A stretch of 8,673 nucleotides of DNA, taken from assembly GCA_031262285.1 (NCBI GenBank), contig JAISHZ010000287.1, positions 1 through 8,673 on the forward strand, read 5' to 3'. This stretch comes from Lachnospiraceae bacterium. Lineage in GTDB: Bacteria > Bacillota_A > Clostridia > Lachnospirales > Lachnospiraceae. Shown one piece after another: positions 1-5,882 of the stretch (position 1 is its first letter; the number at the start of each line of letters is the position of its first letter). A program made the translations under genes and the position numbers. The notes under the pieces were generated by a model. It ran no database searches and was not told where the DNA came from. It was given only the letters and a program-made list of their open reading frames with translations.

Positions 1-122
1 GCGCACAAGCAAGCGCTCATTTTCACTTGGTCTCATCTCCACAGAACGTATAACACCCAAAACTCCCCCCGGCTCTGTGCGGTTCTATGCATTGATTAGC
101 GATAGACGTAGATCGGTGAACG
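1..122 (-). repeat. Left arm of the ~122-bp inverted repeat flanking the pilus locus
   Basis: Bases 1-122 are the reverse complement of 8510-8630. Bases 1-68 match without a mismatch; the rest differs at positions such as 69, 74 and 87 plus one single-base gap near 97. Read on the minus strand, the way the pilus genes are transcribed, the arm ends in the first half of the stem GAGCGC-TTGCTTGT-GCGC, the terminator hairpin seen complete in the right arm, so it probably ends the pilus transcript. The window begins inside that hairpin, so the repeat may extend further left. No transposase or integrase gene is associated with it in this window. Confidence 0.93.
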
Positions 123-289
123 CTTAAATTGTAACAAACTGTCCCCTACTCTGTGCGATTCTGTGCACTGATAAGCGCTTAAACGTAGATTGGCGAACGC
201 TTAAATTGTAACAAACTGTCCCCTACTCTGTGCGGTTCTATGCACTGATAAGCGCTTAAACGTAGATCGGCGAACGCTTGAATTGTAAC
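73..289. repeat. Tandem 76-77-bp repeat, about 2.8 copies
   Basis: Copies start at 73, 149 and 226, each opening with CTCTGTGCG; the third fades after about 64 bp, near 289. Shared blocks include CGTAGAT(C/T)GG(C/T)GAACGCTT and AATTGTAAC. The first copy overlaps the left arm of the locus-flanking inverted repeat, and the right arm holds only one version of the core. Copies two and three contain the palindrome TAAGCGCTTA. The array lies just downstream of the prepilin peptidase gene on the minus strand. I see no gene in 1-310. Confidence 0.9.
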
Positions 290-310
290 TGTTGTTTCGA
301 TTCAAGCGTT
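273..310. repeat. 11-bp inverted repeat abutting the end of the peptidase gene
   Basis: AACGCTTGAAT (273-283) and ATTCAAGCGTT (300-310) are perfectly complementary around a 16-base loop, ending directly at the stop codon of the prepilin peptidase gene at 311. There is no run of T after the stem in the minus direction, so it is not a classical terminator for the pilus genes. It could protect the mRNA 3' end, or be weakly active on the plus strand, where TTTT follows. One half of the stem lies in the 76-bp repeat. Confidence 0.6.
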
Positions 311-961
311 TTAGAGGAGAAATGGCCAGATTGTAAGTGAAATGTACGGTAGAAAGGCGACAGGGTGCTTCAGATTTCCTTTGTTGTTAATATTGCCACG
401 AATTATTTGTACGATCGCCAAAAAAGTAAATGTAATCGCCATATGGAGTATGTAGATGATAAAGTCGCCGCCTTGAATGGTTTCAAAGAGCGCGCTCACG
501 ATAAATGCCATCACATCAGCTTTTCCGTACATTTTGGAAAAGAAAAAGAGTTGCAGGAAGCAAAATAGAAGGAGGGATACCATAGAGCGCGGAGATTGAT
601 TTTGAGATAGAAGAAGAGGGATTCCAGCCAATACTGCGATGTAAAATAGAAAATCGTACACTTGTCTCGTCTCTATGTCTGTCAGAGAGGCAACAATGAA
701 ATAGATCGTCATGACGGCAAAAGCAAAGATTTTTAAGATCGTTGACTTATTTAAAAATATAACCAGAAAGGAGCTGCTCGGTAACGCGCAACAGACGATG
801 AAGCGTGTAGTCCACTGATTGCAGATCATCTTTTGTGACGGATCTTGCGATATTGCCCATCGCAAAAGAAGATCTGCTAAGACTACGATGAATCCAAATA
901 GACTGCCTCCAAAACAGATTGTGTATAGGAATGATATCAAATTTTCACTGTGCGCGAACAA
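311..961 (-). CDS. A24-family prepilin peptidase (TadV/CpaA-like)
   Basis: This is a 216-residue polytopic membrane protein and the probable aspartic protease that cleaves the prepilins of this locus at the cytoplasmic face of the membrane. Two catalytic aspartates of the A24 family can be placed: D95 in SLTDIETRQVYDFLF, matching the family's D-x(n)-P/D-x-L loop, and D149 in GKAD, the counterpart of GxGD. A late PVAFLPYI segment (200-207) matches the P-F-x-P block near the last helices. The N-terminal cysteine-motif domain of long PilD enzymes is absent, as in Tad peptidases. The start is TTG at 961-959, preceded by GGAGG nine bases upstream, and it overlaps the end of the SAF-domain gene by 17 bp, which suggests translational coupling. 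It is the last gene of the cluster; GKAD for GxGD is a mild deviation. Confidence 0.85.
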   Translation of the reverse strand: MFAHSENLISFLYTICFGGSLFGFIVVLADLLLRWAISQDPSQKMICNQWTTRFIVCCALPSSSFLVIFLNKSTILKIFAFAVMTIYFIVASLTDIETRQVYDFLFYIAVLAGIPLLLSQNQSPRSMVSLLLFCFLQLFFFSKMYGKADVMAFIVSALFETIQGGDFIIYILHMAITFTFLAIVQIIRGNINNKGNLKHPVAFLPYISLTIWPFLL

Positions 962-1658
962 TATCTATATCCTCCGTGGCAACTTTCACGATGCGTATCG
1001 TTCCCGCAGCAAGTTCCGAATAAAAGTGTTCTATGGTGCTTTCATCCAGTAAAACATTGATTCTTGATGCTGCTGTGATCGAATCTCCGGGTAATATCAT
1101 TGTTCCGGCTGCATCAAAAACTTGCCAAACGTACACATTTTGCCACATGAATTCTGCAACTTTATCTTTGGTTACTGAAAAAATATGGATTTGATCCCCG
1201 CTTCGTAGTATCCCATTACATAGCTGTGCCAAATCATCTGCTTTAATGGCCGCAACAACCGGATTGGTGATATTGGCAGTAATCTTTTCTAAAGAGGTTA
1301 TCATGGAATGGGTCATAATGGCGCCTTTATCAATCTGTGATTCGATATATTTATCATAGAAAGCGGCTTCATTTTGAATTGCTTGCGGCGGAATCATGTT
1401 TTTGTCGATTTCTTTTTGTTCAAAGTATGACATCCAGTTGCTATCGGTCAGATAAACACCGGATTCGATATCTGTTGCTGCTACATAAATCATTTCTTTT
1501 TCATACGCGCTCAACGCGTCTTTTTCTATGCTGATTAACATGAAGTATACAAGCATCGCTGCTATGAATGCCACGACTACCGCTCCCGGTAAAATGCTCT
1601 TTTTTTCTTTTCTTTCTTTTTCATGCTTTGTCCGCCGTGATGTTTTATGATTTGCCAT
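945..1658 (-). CDS. CpaB/RcpC-like SAF-domain pilus assembly protein
   Basis: The 237-residue product has a very basic N terminus (about 1-21), one membrane segment (about 22-44, ILPGAVVVAFIAAMLVYFML) and an extracytoplasmic remainder. Residues about 55-120 resemble an SAF domain (KEMIYVAATDIESGVYLTD, then KGAIMTHSMI), and RSGDQIHIFSV further on fits the conserved G-D-x-V segment of CpaB/RcpC proteins. In diderms this protein works with the secretin; here, with no secretin, a role in passing the pilus through the thick wall is inferred. The start at 1658 is chosen over an in-frame ATG at 1691 because AGGAAG lies five bases upstream of 1658 and nothing similar precedes 1691. Its 3' end overlaps the prepilin peptidase start. 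Family assignment is by fold pattern and context, so fairly but not completely sure. Confidence 0.78.
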   Translation of the reverse strand: MANHKTSRRTKHEKERKEKKSILPGAVVVAFIAAMLVYFMLISIEKDALSAYEKEMIYVAATDIESGVYLTDSNWMSYFEQKEIDKNMIPPQAIQNEAAFYDKYIESQIDKGAIMTHSMITSLEKITANITNPVVAAIKADDLAQLCNGILRSGDQIHIFSVTKDKVAEFMWQNVYVWQVFDAAGTMILPGDSITAASRINVLLDESTIEHFYSELAAGTIRIVKVATEDIDIVRAQ

Positions 1659-1748
1659 TTTGCTTCCTATCTCGCTCTCGTTGTAGCGCATTTTGTTCTG
1701 TTACTTTGAATTTCTCATACCGCAAGATTTCATATGGGTCTGCAATTT

Positions 1749-2321
1749 TCATGCTTGATTCGTTACCACATCTACGCAAACTTCCTTGAATGCATAAAAT
1801 TCTGTCTCAAAAAGTCCTGTTACCCAAAATCCGATCCTGCTGTAAATAGAAGTGGACTCAATCTGTATTCCATTTGGTGTTTGCACACTACCCACACCCC
1901 TTGCGTCTTCATAAGTTTCCTTCTCCGATTTGCCAAACTCAGAAACCATCACACGTTTCCCATCGACATTGTAAACAATATACTCCCATACCTCTATCTT
2001 TCCCTTGACGATTTGTTGGTTTTTACTTTCCCAATTGTGATTCAAATTTAGATTCTTAGGTAGTAGTTCCATAAAAAGTGTATAAGAATTTTGTGGAGAA
2101 GCTATTCGCAACATGTGTGTTTTGCCGTACTCTTCAATATCGATCAATGCAGAAGCCAAAACAGAGGCTGCAAGCGCATCTTCTGCAAATATACCTGCAC
2201 CGCGAAATGCCGCCAATCTAATTTGCGTCGCCATCACAATGACAAGCAAAAGGAGAAAAAACAATCCCGTTACTGTCGTGACTTGTCCCTCTGATCGCGC
2301 GTGCGCAACTCTACCATTCAT
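1749..2321 (-). CDS. Pilin-like single-pass protein (TadE/TadG-like minor pseudopilin)
   Basis: The 190-residue protein has a short basic N terminus ending in S-E-G (10-12), then a strongly hydrophobic helix (about 14-32), then a soluble extracytoplasmic region. This is the layout of a TadE/TadG-type minor pilin or pseudopilin. Cleavage after G12 by the neighbouring prepilin peptidase is plausible because the same S-[EK]-G pattern precedes the hydrophobic helix in the other two pilin-like products of the locus. I do not recognise a specific family for the soluble part (about 35-190), which has an alternating beta-like section around 105-130 (KIEVWEYIVYNVDGKRVMV). Start ATG at 2321 is supported by GGAAGG seven bases upstream. 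It lies 54 bp after the preceding pilin-like gene and 90 bp before the SAF gene, so the three are probably co-transcribed. Confidence 0.7.
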   Translation of the reverse strand: MNGRVAHARSEGQVTTVTGLFFLLLLVIVMATQIRLAAFRGAGIFAEDALAASVLASALIDIEEYGKTHMLRIASPQNSYTLFMELLPKNLNLNHNWESKNQQIVKGKIEVWEYIVYNVDGKRVMVSEFGKSEKETYEDARGVGSVQTPNGIQIESTSIYSRIGFWVTGLFETEFYAFKEVCVDVVTNQA

Positions 2322-2375
2322 TGTATTTCCTTCCTTTAAAAAAAAAGTATTTCGTCCCTTACTCTTAAGAGGGTG

Positions 2376-2966
2376 TTACTGTTTGGCGGTAGACGCCAAT
2401 ATGACTTCAAATTCAAACTGCAGCTTTTCAAAAATAGCCTGCAATAAATCCGAATTCATCAAGAGCGACTTTCCCACGATTTTTCCTCGAATATGAAGTG
2501 TGATTTGATTTCCATATGACACTTCATGCATCGTACTCCCGGAAAAATCCGGTGTTTGGATTCCAAGGTTTTCTAATTGTTGGATCAAAGCTGCTTGATC
2601 ATACGCTGCCAAGTATCCCGCCGTTTCCATGCGAAGCATATAGTTTCTGGCGATTTGATGAGCTTGCGTTTTCACGCTGACCAATTGGATAGCACACAAA
2701 AAAGACATCATAACAATGCTAATGGATAGAATCGCAATCCCAACAGGTAAGATATCCACAAGATTTCCCTTACTTTTGTATGGAAAATATGGGAACCGTT
2801 TTTGTATCAAGTTTATCCTATGTATTCCGGTTTTCTTGTTCAACGCTATCTCTCTTCCATCCTTTTCGGCGTGATCATTCACGACCTCGCCGGTCTTATC
2901 AACAGATTGTCTTTCTTTAGACCCCTGCTGTCTATTTTGTTCTCCGTCTGTTAGAAAAATTGCCAT
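2376..2966 (-). CDS. Pilin-like single-pass protein (TadE-like, DUF4320-like)
   Basis: The 196-residue reading has a hydrophilic N-terminal stretch of about 65 residues, S-K-G at 65-67, a hydrophobic helix (about 72-95) and a soluble C-terminal region. The segment ARNYMLRMETAGYL (106-119) right after the helix resembles the (R)xxE-x-x-G pattern of small TadE-like/DUF4320 proteins found in clostridial pilus clusters; this is pattern memory, not a search result. The start is uncertain. ATG at 2966 has no Shine-Dalgarno sequence, whereas an in-frame TTG at 2843 is preceded by GGAAGAGAG and would give a 155-residue protein (MNKKTGIHRINL...) with a more usual short leader. The likely role is a minor pilin or pseudopilin processed by the locus peptidase. 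A 206-bp gap separates it from the upstream pilin gene. Confidence 0.7.
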   Translation of the reverse strand: MAIFLTDGEQNRQQGSKERQSVDKTGEVVNDHAEKDGREIALNKKTGIHRINLIQKRFPYFPYKSKGNLVDILPVGIAILSISIVMMSFLCAIQLVSVKTQAHQIARNYMLRMETAGYLAAYDQAALIQQLENLGIQTPDFSGSTMHEVSYGNQITLHIRGKIVGKSLLMNSDLLQAIFEKLQFEFEVILASTAKQ

Positions 2967-3034
2967 TACAGATTACAAAATAGACAGTATGGGTCACATC
3001 TTGATCTGTTGCTCTGAACGCCGTAGGCGTGAAT

Positions 3035-3145
3035 CAATGTCATTTACTTTAAGGTTGTAGGCATCAATAACCCGAAAAAAGAGCTGATTCTATGCCGCTT
3101 CGCGTAGTTGATATTTATATCAGAAGTCATAAGTAAATGACATTG
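3035..3145. repeat. 111-bp element with 15-bp perfect inverted ends
   Basis: CAATGTCATTTACTT (3035-3049) is the exact reverse complement of AAGTAAATGACATTG (3131-3145). Between them are smaller complementary pairs, including GGCAT (3060-3064) with ATGCC (3092-3096), and the near-perfect palindrome GATATTTATATC. No clear target-site duplication flanks it and it is too short to code for anything. It could be a small MITE-like insertion, a structured mRNA spacer or an attenuator between the pilin and downstream genes. Just to its right, GAATTGTAACT (3151-3161) also occurs in the repeat array at the left end. Confidence 0.6.
3075..3122 (-). terminator. Possible weak intrinsic terminator or attenuator after the pilin gene
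   Basis: On the minus strand, about 50 bases after the pilin stop, CTGAT (3122-3118) can pair with ATCAG (3088-3084) around an inner CTACGC-GAA-GCG...TAG hairpin, and six T residues (3080-3075) follow after CTC. The outer stem is short and interrupted, so read-through is expected. If it works, it would leave the pilin message more abundant than that of the downstream genes. Confidence 0.3.
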
Positions 3146-3172
3146 GGCGCGAATTGTAACTTATTTTTTCTG

Positions 3173-3424
3173 TTAGGTAGTTGTGGCACCTTTTAATATG
3201 TTTTGTGCTTGCTCTGACATCGAGGTAACGATATTTTTTATAAATAATTGCAAACTATCTTTCATCACCACACACAATATGAGTGCGATAATACATAGAC
3301 CTACCGTTACCAGTATCCCATCAATTCCTTCACTTTTGTGTAATAGAACTTTCTTTATTTTCAGATTTGCTTTTCCTCTCTGTTGTTGTATCCATAAATA
3401 AGCTTCCGAGATAAATCCATTCAT
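3173..3424 (-). CDS. Flp1-like small pilin subunit
   Basis: The 83-residue product has a positively charged leader (RGKANLKIKKVLLHK), S-E-G at 31-33, a single hydrophobic helix (about 34-54) and a short polar tail, matching the size and layout of Flp/TadE-type pilins (Flp1-like). Cleavage after G33 would give a mature peptide of about 50 residues, typical of the major Flp subunit. The E5-Y6 pair of classical Flp pilins is not present (mature start IDGILV), so assignment as major pilin rests on size, helix and position after tadB/tadC. The start at 3424 is chosen over an in-frame ATG at 3487 because TAGGAGA lies directly upstream at the right spacing; the extra 21 residues would be encoded by leader repeats. 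A hairpin (3439-3455) sits just before the ribosome-binding site, suggesting control of mRNA stability or translation. Confidence 0.75.
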   Translation of the reverse strand: MNGFISEAYLWIQQQRGKANLKIKKVLLHKSEGIDGILVTVGLCIIALILCVVMKDSLQLFIKNIVTSMSEQAQNILKGATTT

Positions 3425-3568
3425 ATTTTCTCCTATCTGTGCGCCCTTAGCGCACGTACGAATATCAAATTGGCATCGAGATCGCACGGACTACATCCTT
3501 ATCGGCGTGTTCTTGCTGCACGTACGATTATGTTGTTTGAAGTTCCTAACTTATCACGCATTTGTTCC

Positions 3569-3581
3569 TTACAAGTTGTAA
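3569..3581. promoter_or_regulatory. Operator-like palindrome in the pilin leader
   Basis: TTACAA-G-TTGTAA is a perfect 6-1-6 inverted repeat about 145 bp upstream of the pilin start, between two copies of TGTTCC. It has the size of a dimeric repressor site, but no regulator gene is visible in the window and chance cannot be excluded in AT-rich DNA. Confidence 0.25.
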
Positions 3582-3634
3582 ATATTCATAATTGTTCCCG
3601 TCTGTGCGCCAACGGCGCTCGTACCAATCAAGGC

Positions 3635-3660
3635 GTTTGAAAGTTCCCTTACTTTCAAAC
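3635..3660 (-). repeat. Perfect 9-bp stem-loop after the tadC-like gene
   Basis: GTTTGAAAG (3635-3643) pairs with CTTTCAAAC (3652-3660) around an 8-base loop, 11 bases after the stop codon of the tadC-like gene. On the minus strand no T run follows, so it is not a standard terminator. A stem-loop between platform and pilin genes could be an mRNA processing or stability element. Confidence 0.5.
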
Positions 3661-3671
3661 TTTGTCTCCAT

Positions 3672-4526
3672 CTAAAAGAAAGAAATTGCTTGAAAAATAT
3701 TTTGGACGCATGCGTATAGTACTACCCCGATGACCACCGCAAAGATCCCTAATTGATAAAAAGTAACGTTTCTATCTAAGGCACCTTTCTTTTTTGTCAA
3801 TAGCGTCACTTCCATATCTTTAATCTGCTCTGCGATGTCGGAAAGTAGTTCTACCGCTTGTCCCGATTCCTGTGCTTGAAATAAGGTGATACAGAGAGAA
3901 TCAATATAGCGATTGTCAAATTTGCTTTGTAGTTTTTCCAACGCTTCTCCGAAATCACTTTTCATCACCAACTCTGCGGAAAGGTCCAACAAAGCTTGCC
4001 GCAATCTGTCTTCTTGCACACTGCCATAACATTCTGTCAAAGCATCACTCACATAAACCCCTGCTTTGATCTGCATAGCGAGAGCATGATATACAAGCTT
4101 TAATTCCGGCAACAATCTTTCATTGTCTTTTGCATTTAGGTAAGTGAGAAATGCAGCGGGTAGGAAAAAGAACAGTATCTCTGCTGCCATGCTATACCAA
4201 ACACCAAAAAGATTACCCACGAAAAATCCGACGATCAGCAGCACGATTCGGAGTGCGAGGTAACGAATGGGATCCACCCATGCACCAAAGTGAAAAGATG
4301 CGCCTTTTTTCTCCAGATACGTATGAATATGATCATAGTGAAAAATCATCTTTTCGCTGTTTCTCAATCCCGACACCACTCCTTCATAAGCTTTGAAAAC
4401 CACTTTTGGGGAAGATCCCGATACTGCTACAATCACTAATAGTACCAATACGCAAATAGAGATGATACCGCACAGTACCAAGATCCAAGAATGAACATTC
4501 ATTAGTTCTGCGATTCTTATGCTCAT
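3672..4526 (-). CDS. TadC-like T2SF-family inner-membrane platform protein
   Basis: The 284-residue protein has membrane segments at about 14-36, 89-108, 112-130 and 258-275. The cytoplasmic T2SF (GspF-like) domain lies between the third and fourth (about 138-245), with the family pattern A-G-V-x-V-S-D-A-L near 155-163, D-F-G-E-A-L (191-196) and Q-x-Q-E-S-G (217-222). With the adjacent TadB-like protein it should form the pilus base on which CpaF acts. The start at 4526 is chosen because AGGAG lies five bases upstream and 11 bp separate it from the tadB-like stop; an in-frame ATG at 4637 would make it overlap the upstream gene by 100 bp with an uncharacteristic leader. The membrane topology and T2SF region make the assignment secure, while the C versus B naming rests on order. 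Confidence 0.87.
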   Translation of the reverse strand: MSIRIAELMNVHSWILVLCGIISICVLVLLVIVAVSGSSPKVVFKAYEGVVSGLRNSEKMIFHYDHIHTYLEKKGASFHFGAWVDPIRYLALRIVLLIVGFFVGNLFGVWYSMAAEILFFFLPAAFLTYLNAKDNERLLPELKLVYHALAMQIKAGVYVSDALTECYGSVQEDRLRQALLDLSAELVMKSDFGEALEKLQSKFDNRYIDSLCITLFQAQESGQAVELLSDIAEQIKDMEVTLLTKKKGALDRNVTFYQLGIFAVVIGVVLYACVQNIFQAISFF

Positions 4527-4537
4527 GTCTGCTCCTA

Positions 4538-5470
4538 TTAATCCAATCGACTGATTTTGTGAAAGAAAACGCCAAAAATGACAACGATCACGCCTATTCC
4601 GATTTGCCCGGGTATCGTGTGAAACAAAATACTCCATGCGGATACCGCAATCAAATTCTCCATCGTGACAAAGACGATTAAGGACATACCGACAAGCAAC
4701 AACATATTGATCAATGCTTCGCTTGCCAACGCTTTTCGTTCCTGTCTGGATCTTAAATACTCTCTAACTGCTCTTTTGCTGTTGCTCACAAACACAGTAA
4801 AATCTGCGGAATAACGAATACTGATTTCCATATTTCTAACCAACTCCTTAAACATCGGATGTTCTATTTTTTCCGACATCATGAGCAGCGCCAATTTTAC
4901 ATCACCGGATGTCTGTGCTTCCGAATAGCATTCCTCCAAAACACTTTTCAGCGGATCTTTCACAAATCTGCTGACTTGATTCAAAATTCCGGTAATTTCA
5001 CCTGCTGTCACGCTGTAGTTCCCCAAGAAATCCAGAAATTTCAGCAAGTGTTCATTCACCGATCGGTCATTTTGATTTCTTTTGATGCGAAGAAAGATGT
5101 AGACAAATCCAATCCAAACCAACGCTAAGAACAATCCTGCGTAAGTGAAACGAAAAAGTATATTTCCGATGCTGTAAAAGACTACCACCACTACCAGATT
5201 GGTTAAGATCCATATTTCGGGCGTTAAGTAAGGAAACCGTCTGACCAATCCGCTATACAGTAGGGTTTGTTCCATTCGGTGAAAGATCCCTTTTCTTCTT
5301 TGCAATAGGATCACTTTACGTCTGTTTTCCATCCCTCTTTGCTTCGCGACTAATTCAACGGACTCGATCGTTTTGCGAAATACATTCCGCAAAATGCTTT
5401 CTCGTCGCATCCAGATTACCAAGAATAAAAATCCCAAAAACAATAGCATGAACAAACTTCCGGACAACAT
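4538..5470 (-). CDS. TadB-like T2SF-family inner-membrane platform protein
   Basis: The 310-residue protein has membrane segments at about 3-20, 86-105, 110-128, 251-270 and 289-306. A cytoplasmic T2SF-type helical domain lies at about 140-250 (LLKFLDFLGNYSVTAGEITG through SRQERKALASEA), the usual TadB architecture. It is likely to form the membrane platform with the TadC-like partner encoded 11 bp downstream. ATG at 5470 has GGAG four bases upstream. A near-consensus promoter (-35 TTTACA, -10 TATAAC, 17-bp spacing) in the nearest 106-bp repeat, about 125 bp upstream, could start a separate transcript here, so tadB onward may be expressed independently of cpaF. I see nothing truncated or missing. 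Confidence 0.87.
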   Translation of the reverse strand: MLSGSLFMLLFLGFLFLVIWMRRESILRNVFRKTIESVELVAKQRGMENRRKVILLQRRKGIFHRMEQTLLYSGLVRRFPYLTPEIWILTNLVVVVVFYSIGNILFRFTYAGLFLALVWIGFVYIFLRIKRNQNDRSVNEHLLKFLDFLGNYSVTAGEITGILNQVSRFVKDPLKSVLEECYSEAQTSGDVKLALLMMSEKIEHPMFKELVRNMEISIRYSADFTVFVSNSKRAVREYLRSRQERKALASEALINMLLLVGMSLIVFVTMENLIAVSAWSILFHTIPGQIGIGVIVVIFGVFFHKISRLD

Positions 5471-5544
5471 TTCACTCCGTTCCGCTCTCGAATCACGAGC
5501 ACAATGTTTTTCATCGACCTCTAACGATGCGAAATAATGCTGTG

Positions 5545-5868
5545 ACTAGTATAAATGAATTTCATTAACTTAATGTTATTGATTCTCTGAATCATAGTTA
5601 TACTTTCAGGAATTCTTAGTGTAAACATAAAGCTAATTGAAAATGTCTATACTAGTATAAATGAATTTCATTAACTTAATGTTATTGATTCGCTGAATAA
5701 CAGTAATTCTTTCAAGAATTCTTAGAGTAAACATAAAGGTAATTGAAAACGTTTGTACTAGTATAAGCGATTATACTCATCTTAATATTATCATTTCACT
5801 GAAGCACCGTAATGTTTTAAGCATTTAAATTAGAAACATAAAGATAATCATAAACGCCTATACTCGTA
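5545..5868. repeat. Three tandem 106-bp repeats between cpaF and tadB
   Basis: Units begin with ACTAGTATA at 5545, 5651 and 5757, with a remnant (ACTCGTAT) at 5862, giving steps of 106, 106 and 105 bp. The first two units are close copies; the third has diverged but keeps AACATAAAG and the opening motif. Internal palindromes include GATTC-TCT-GAATC and AAGAATTCTT. The period is not a multiple of three and stops interrupt the frames, so it is not coding. The array fills most of the 412-bp gap 5471-5882, in which no gene is visible. Confidence 0.92.
5597..5625 (-). promoter_or_regulatory. Likely housekeeping-sigma promoter for tadB and downstream genes
   Basis: On the minus strand, TTTACA (5625-5620) is followed after exactly 17 bases by TATAAC (5602-5597), close to the consensus TTGACA-17-TATAAT. 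Transcription would start near 5590 and leave a leader of about 120 bases before tadB. The equivalent position in the second repeat reads TTTACT-17-AATTAC (5731-5703) and in the third is weaker still, so only the tadB-proximal unit keeps a good promoter. Confidence 0.6.
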
Positions 5869-5882
5869 TCTGATAAGATGCT

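Larger units (their letters stand above)
3425..3671 (-). repeat. Pilin leader with three degenerate hairpin/Shine-Dalgarno modules
   Basis: Read on the minus strand, this 247-bp gap carries three related blocks near 3626-3589, 3527-3494 and 3461-3422. Each has a form of GTACG(T/A)GCG, two of the three have a GC-rich hairpin (GCGCC-AAC-GGCGC at 3606-3618; GTGCGC-CCTTA-GCGCAC at 3439-3455), and each ends in a purine run followed by ATG. Only the last ATG opens the pilin; the first two reading frames close within a few codons. The first two blocks are each preceded by a form of GGAACTT(T)CAAAC. It may be a duplicated leader or the remains of lost pilin copies. Confidence 0.55.

Noticed and set aside
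365..568. Open plus-strand frames opposite the pilus genes, such as 365-568, 819-1052, 1734-2051 and 6633-6899
   Set aside because: They lie antisense to genes with clear family motifs, lack ribosome-binding sites and read as cysteine- or serine-rich shadows of hydrophobic coding sequence.
3499..3561. 20-codon minus-strand frame with AAGGA five bases upstream of its ATG
   Set aside because: The ribosome-binding site is good, but the product is short, arginine-rich and made of leader-repeat sequence. It could be a leader peptide, but nothing in the sequence alone separates it from chance.
3546..3671. 41-codon minus-strand frame beginning directly after the tadC-like stop (METKFESKG...)
   Set aside because: It has no Shine-Dalgarno sequence, spans the 9-bp stem-loop and the first leader module, and shows no recognisable protein feature. 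Most likely a chance frame in the leader.
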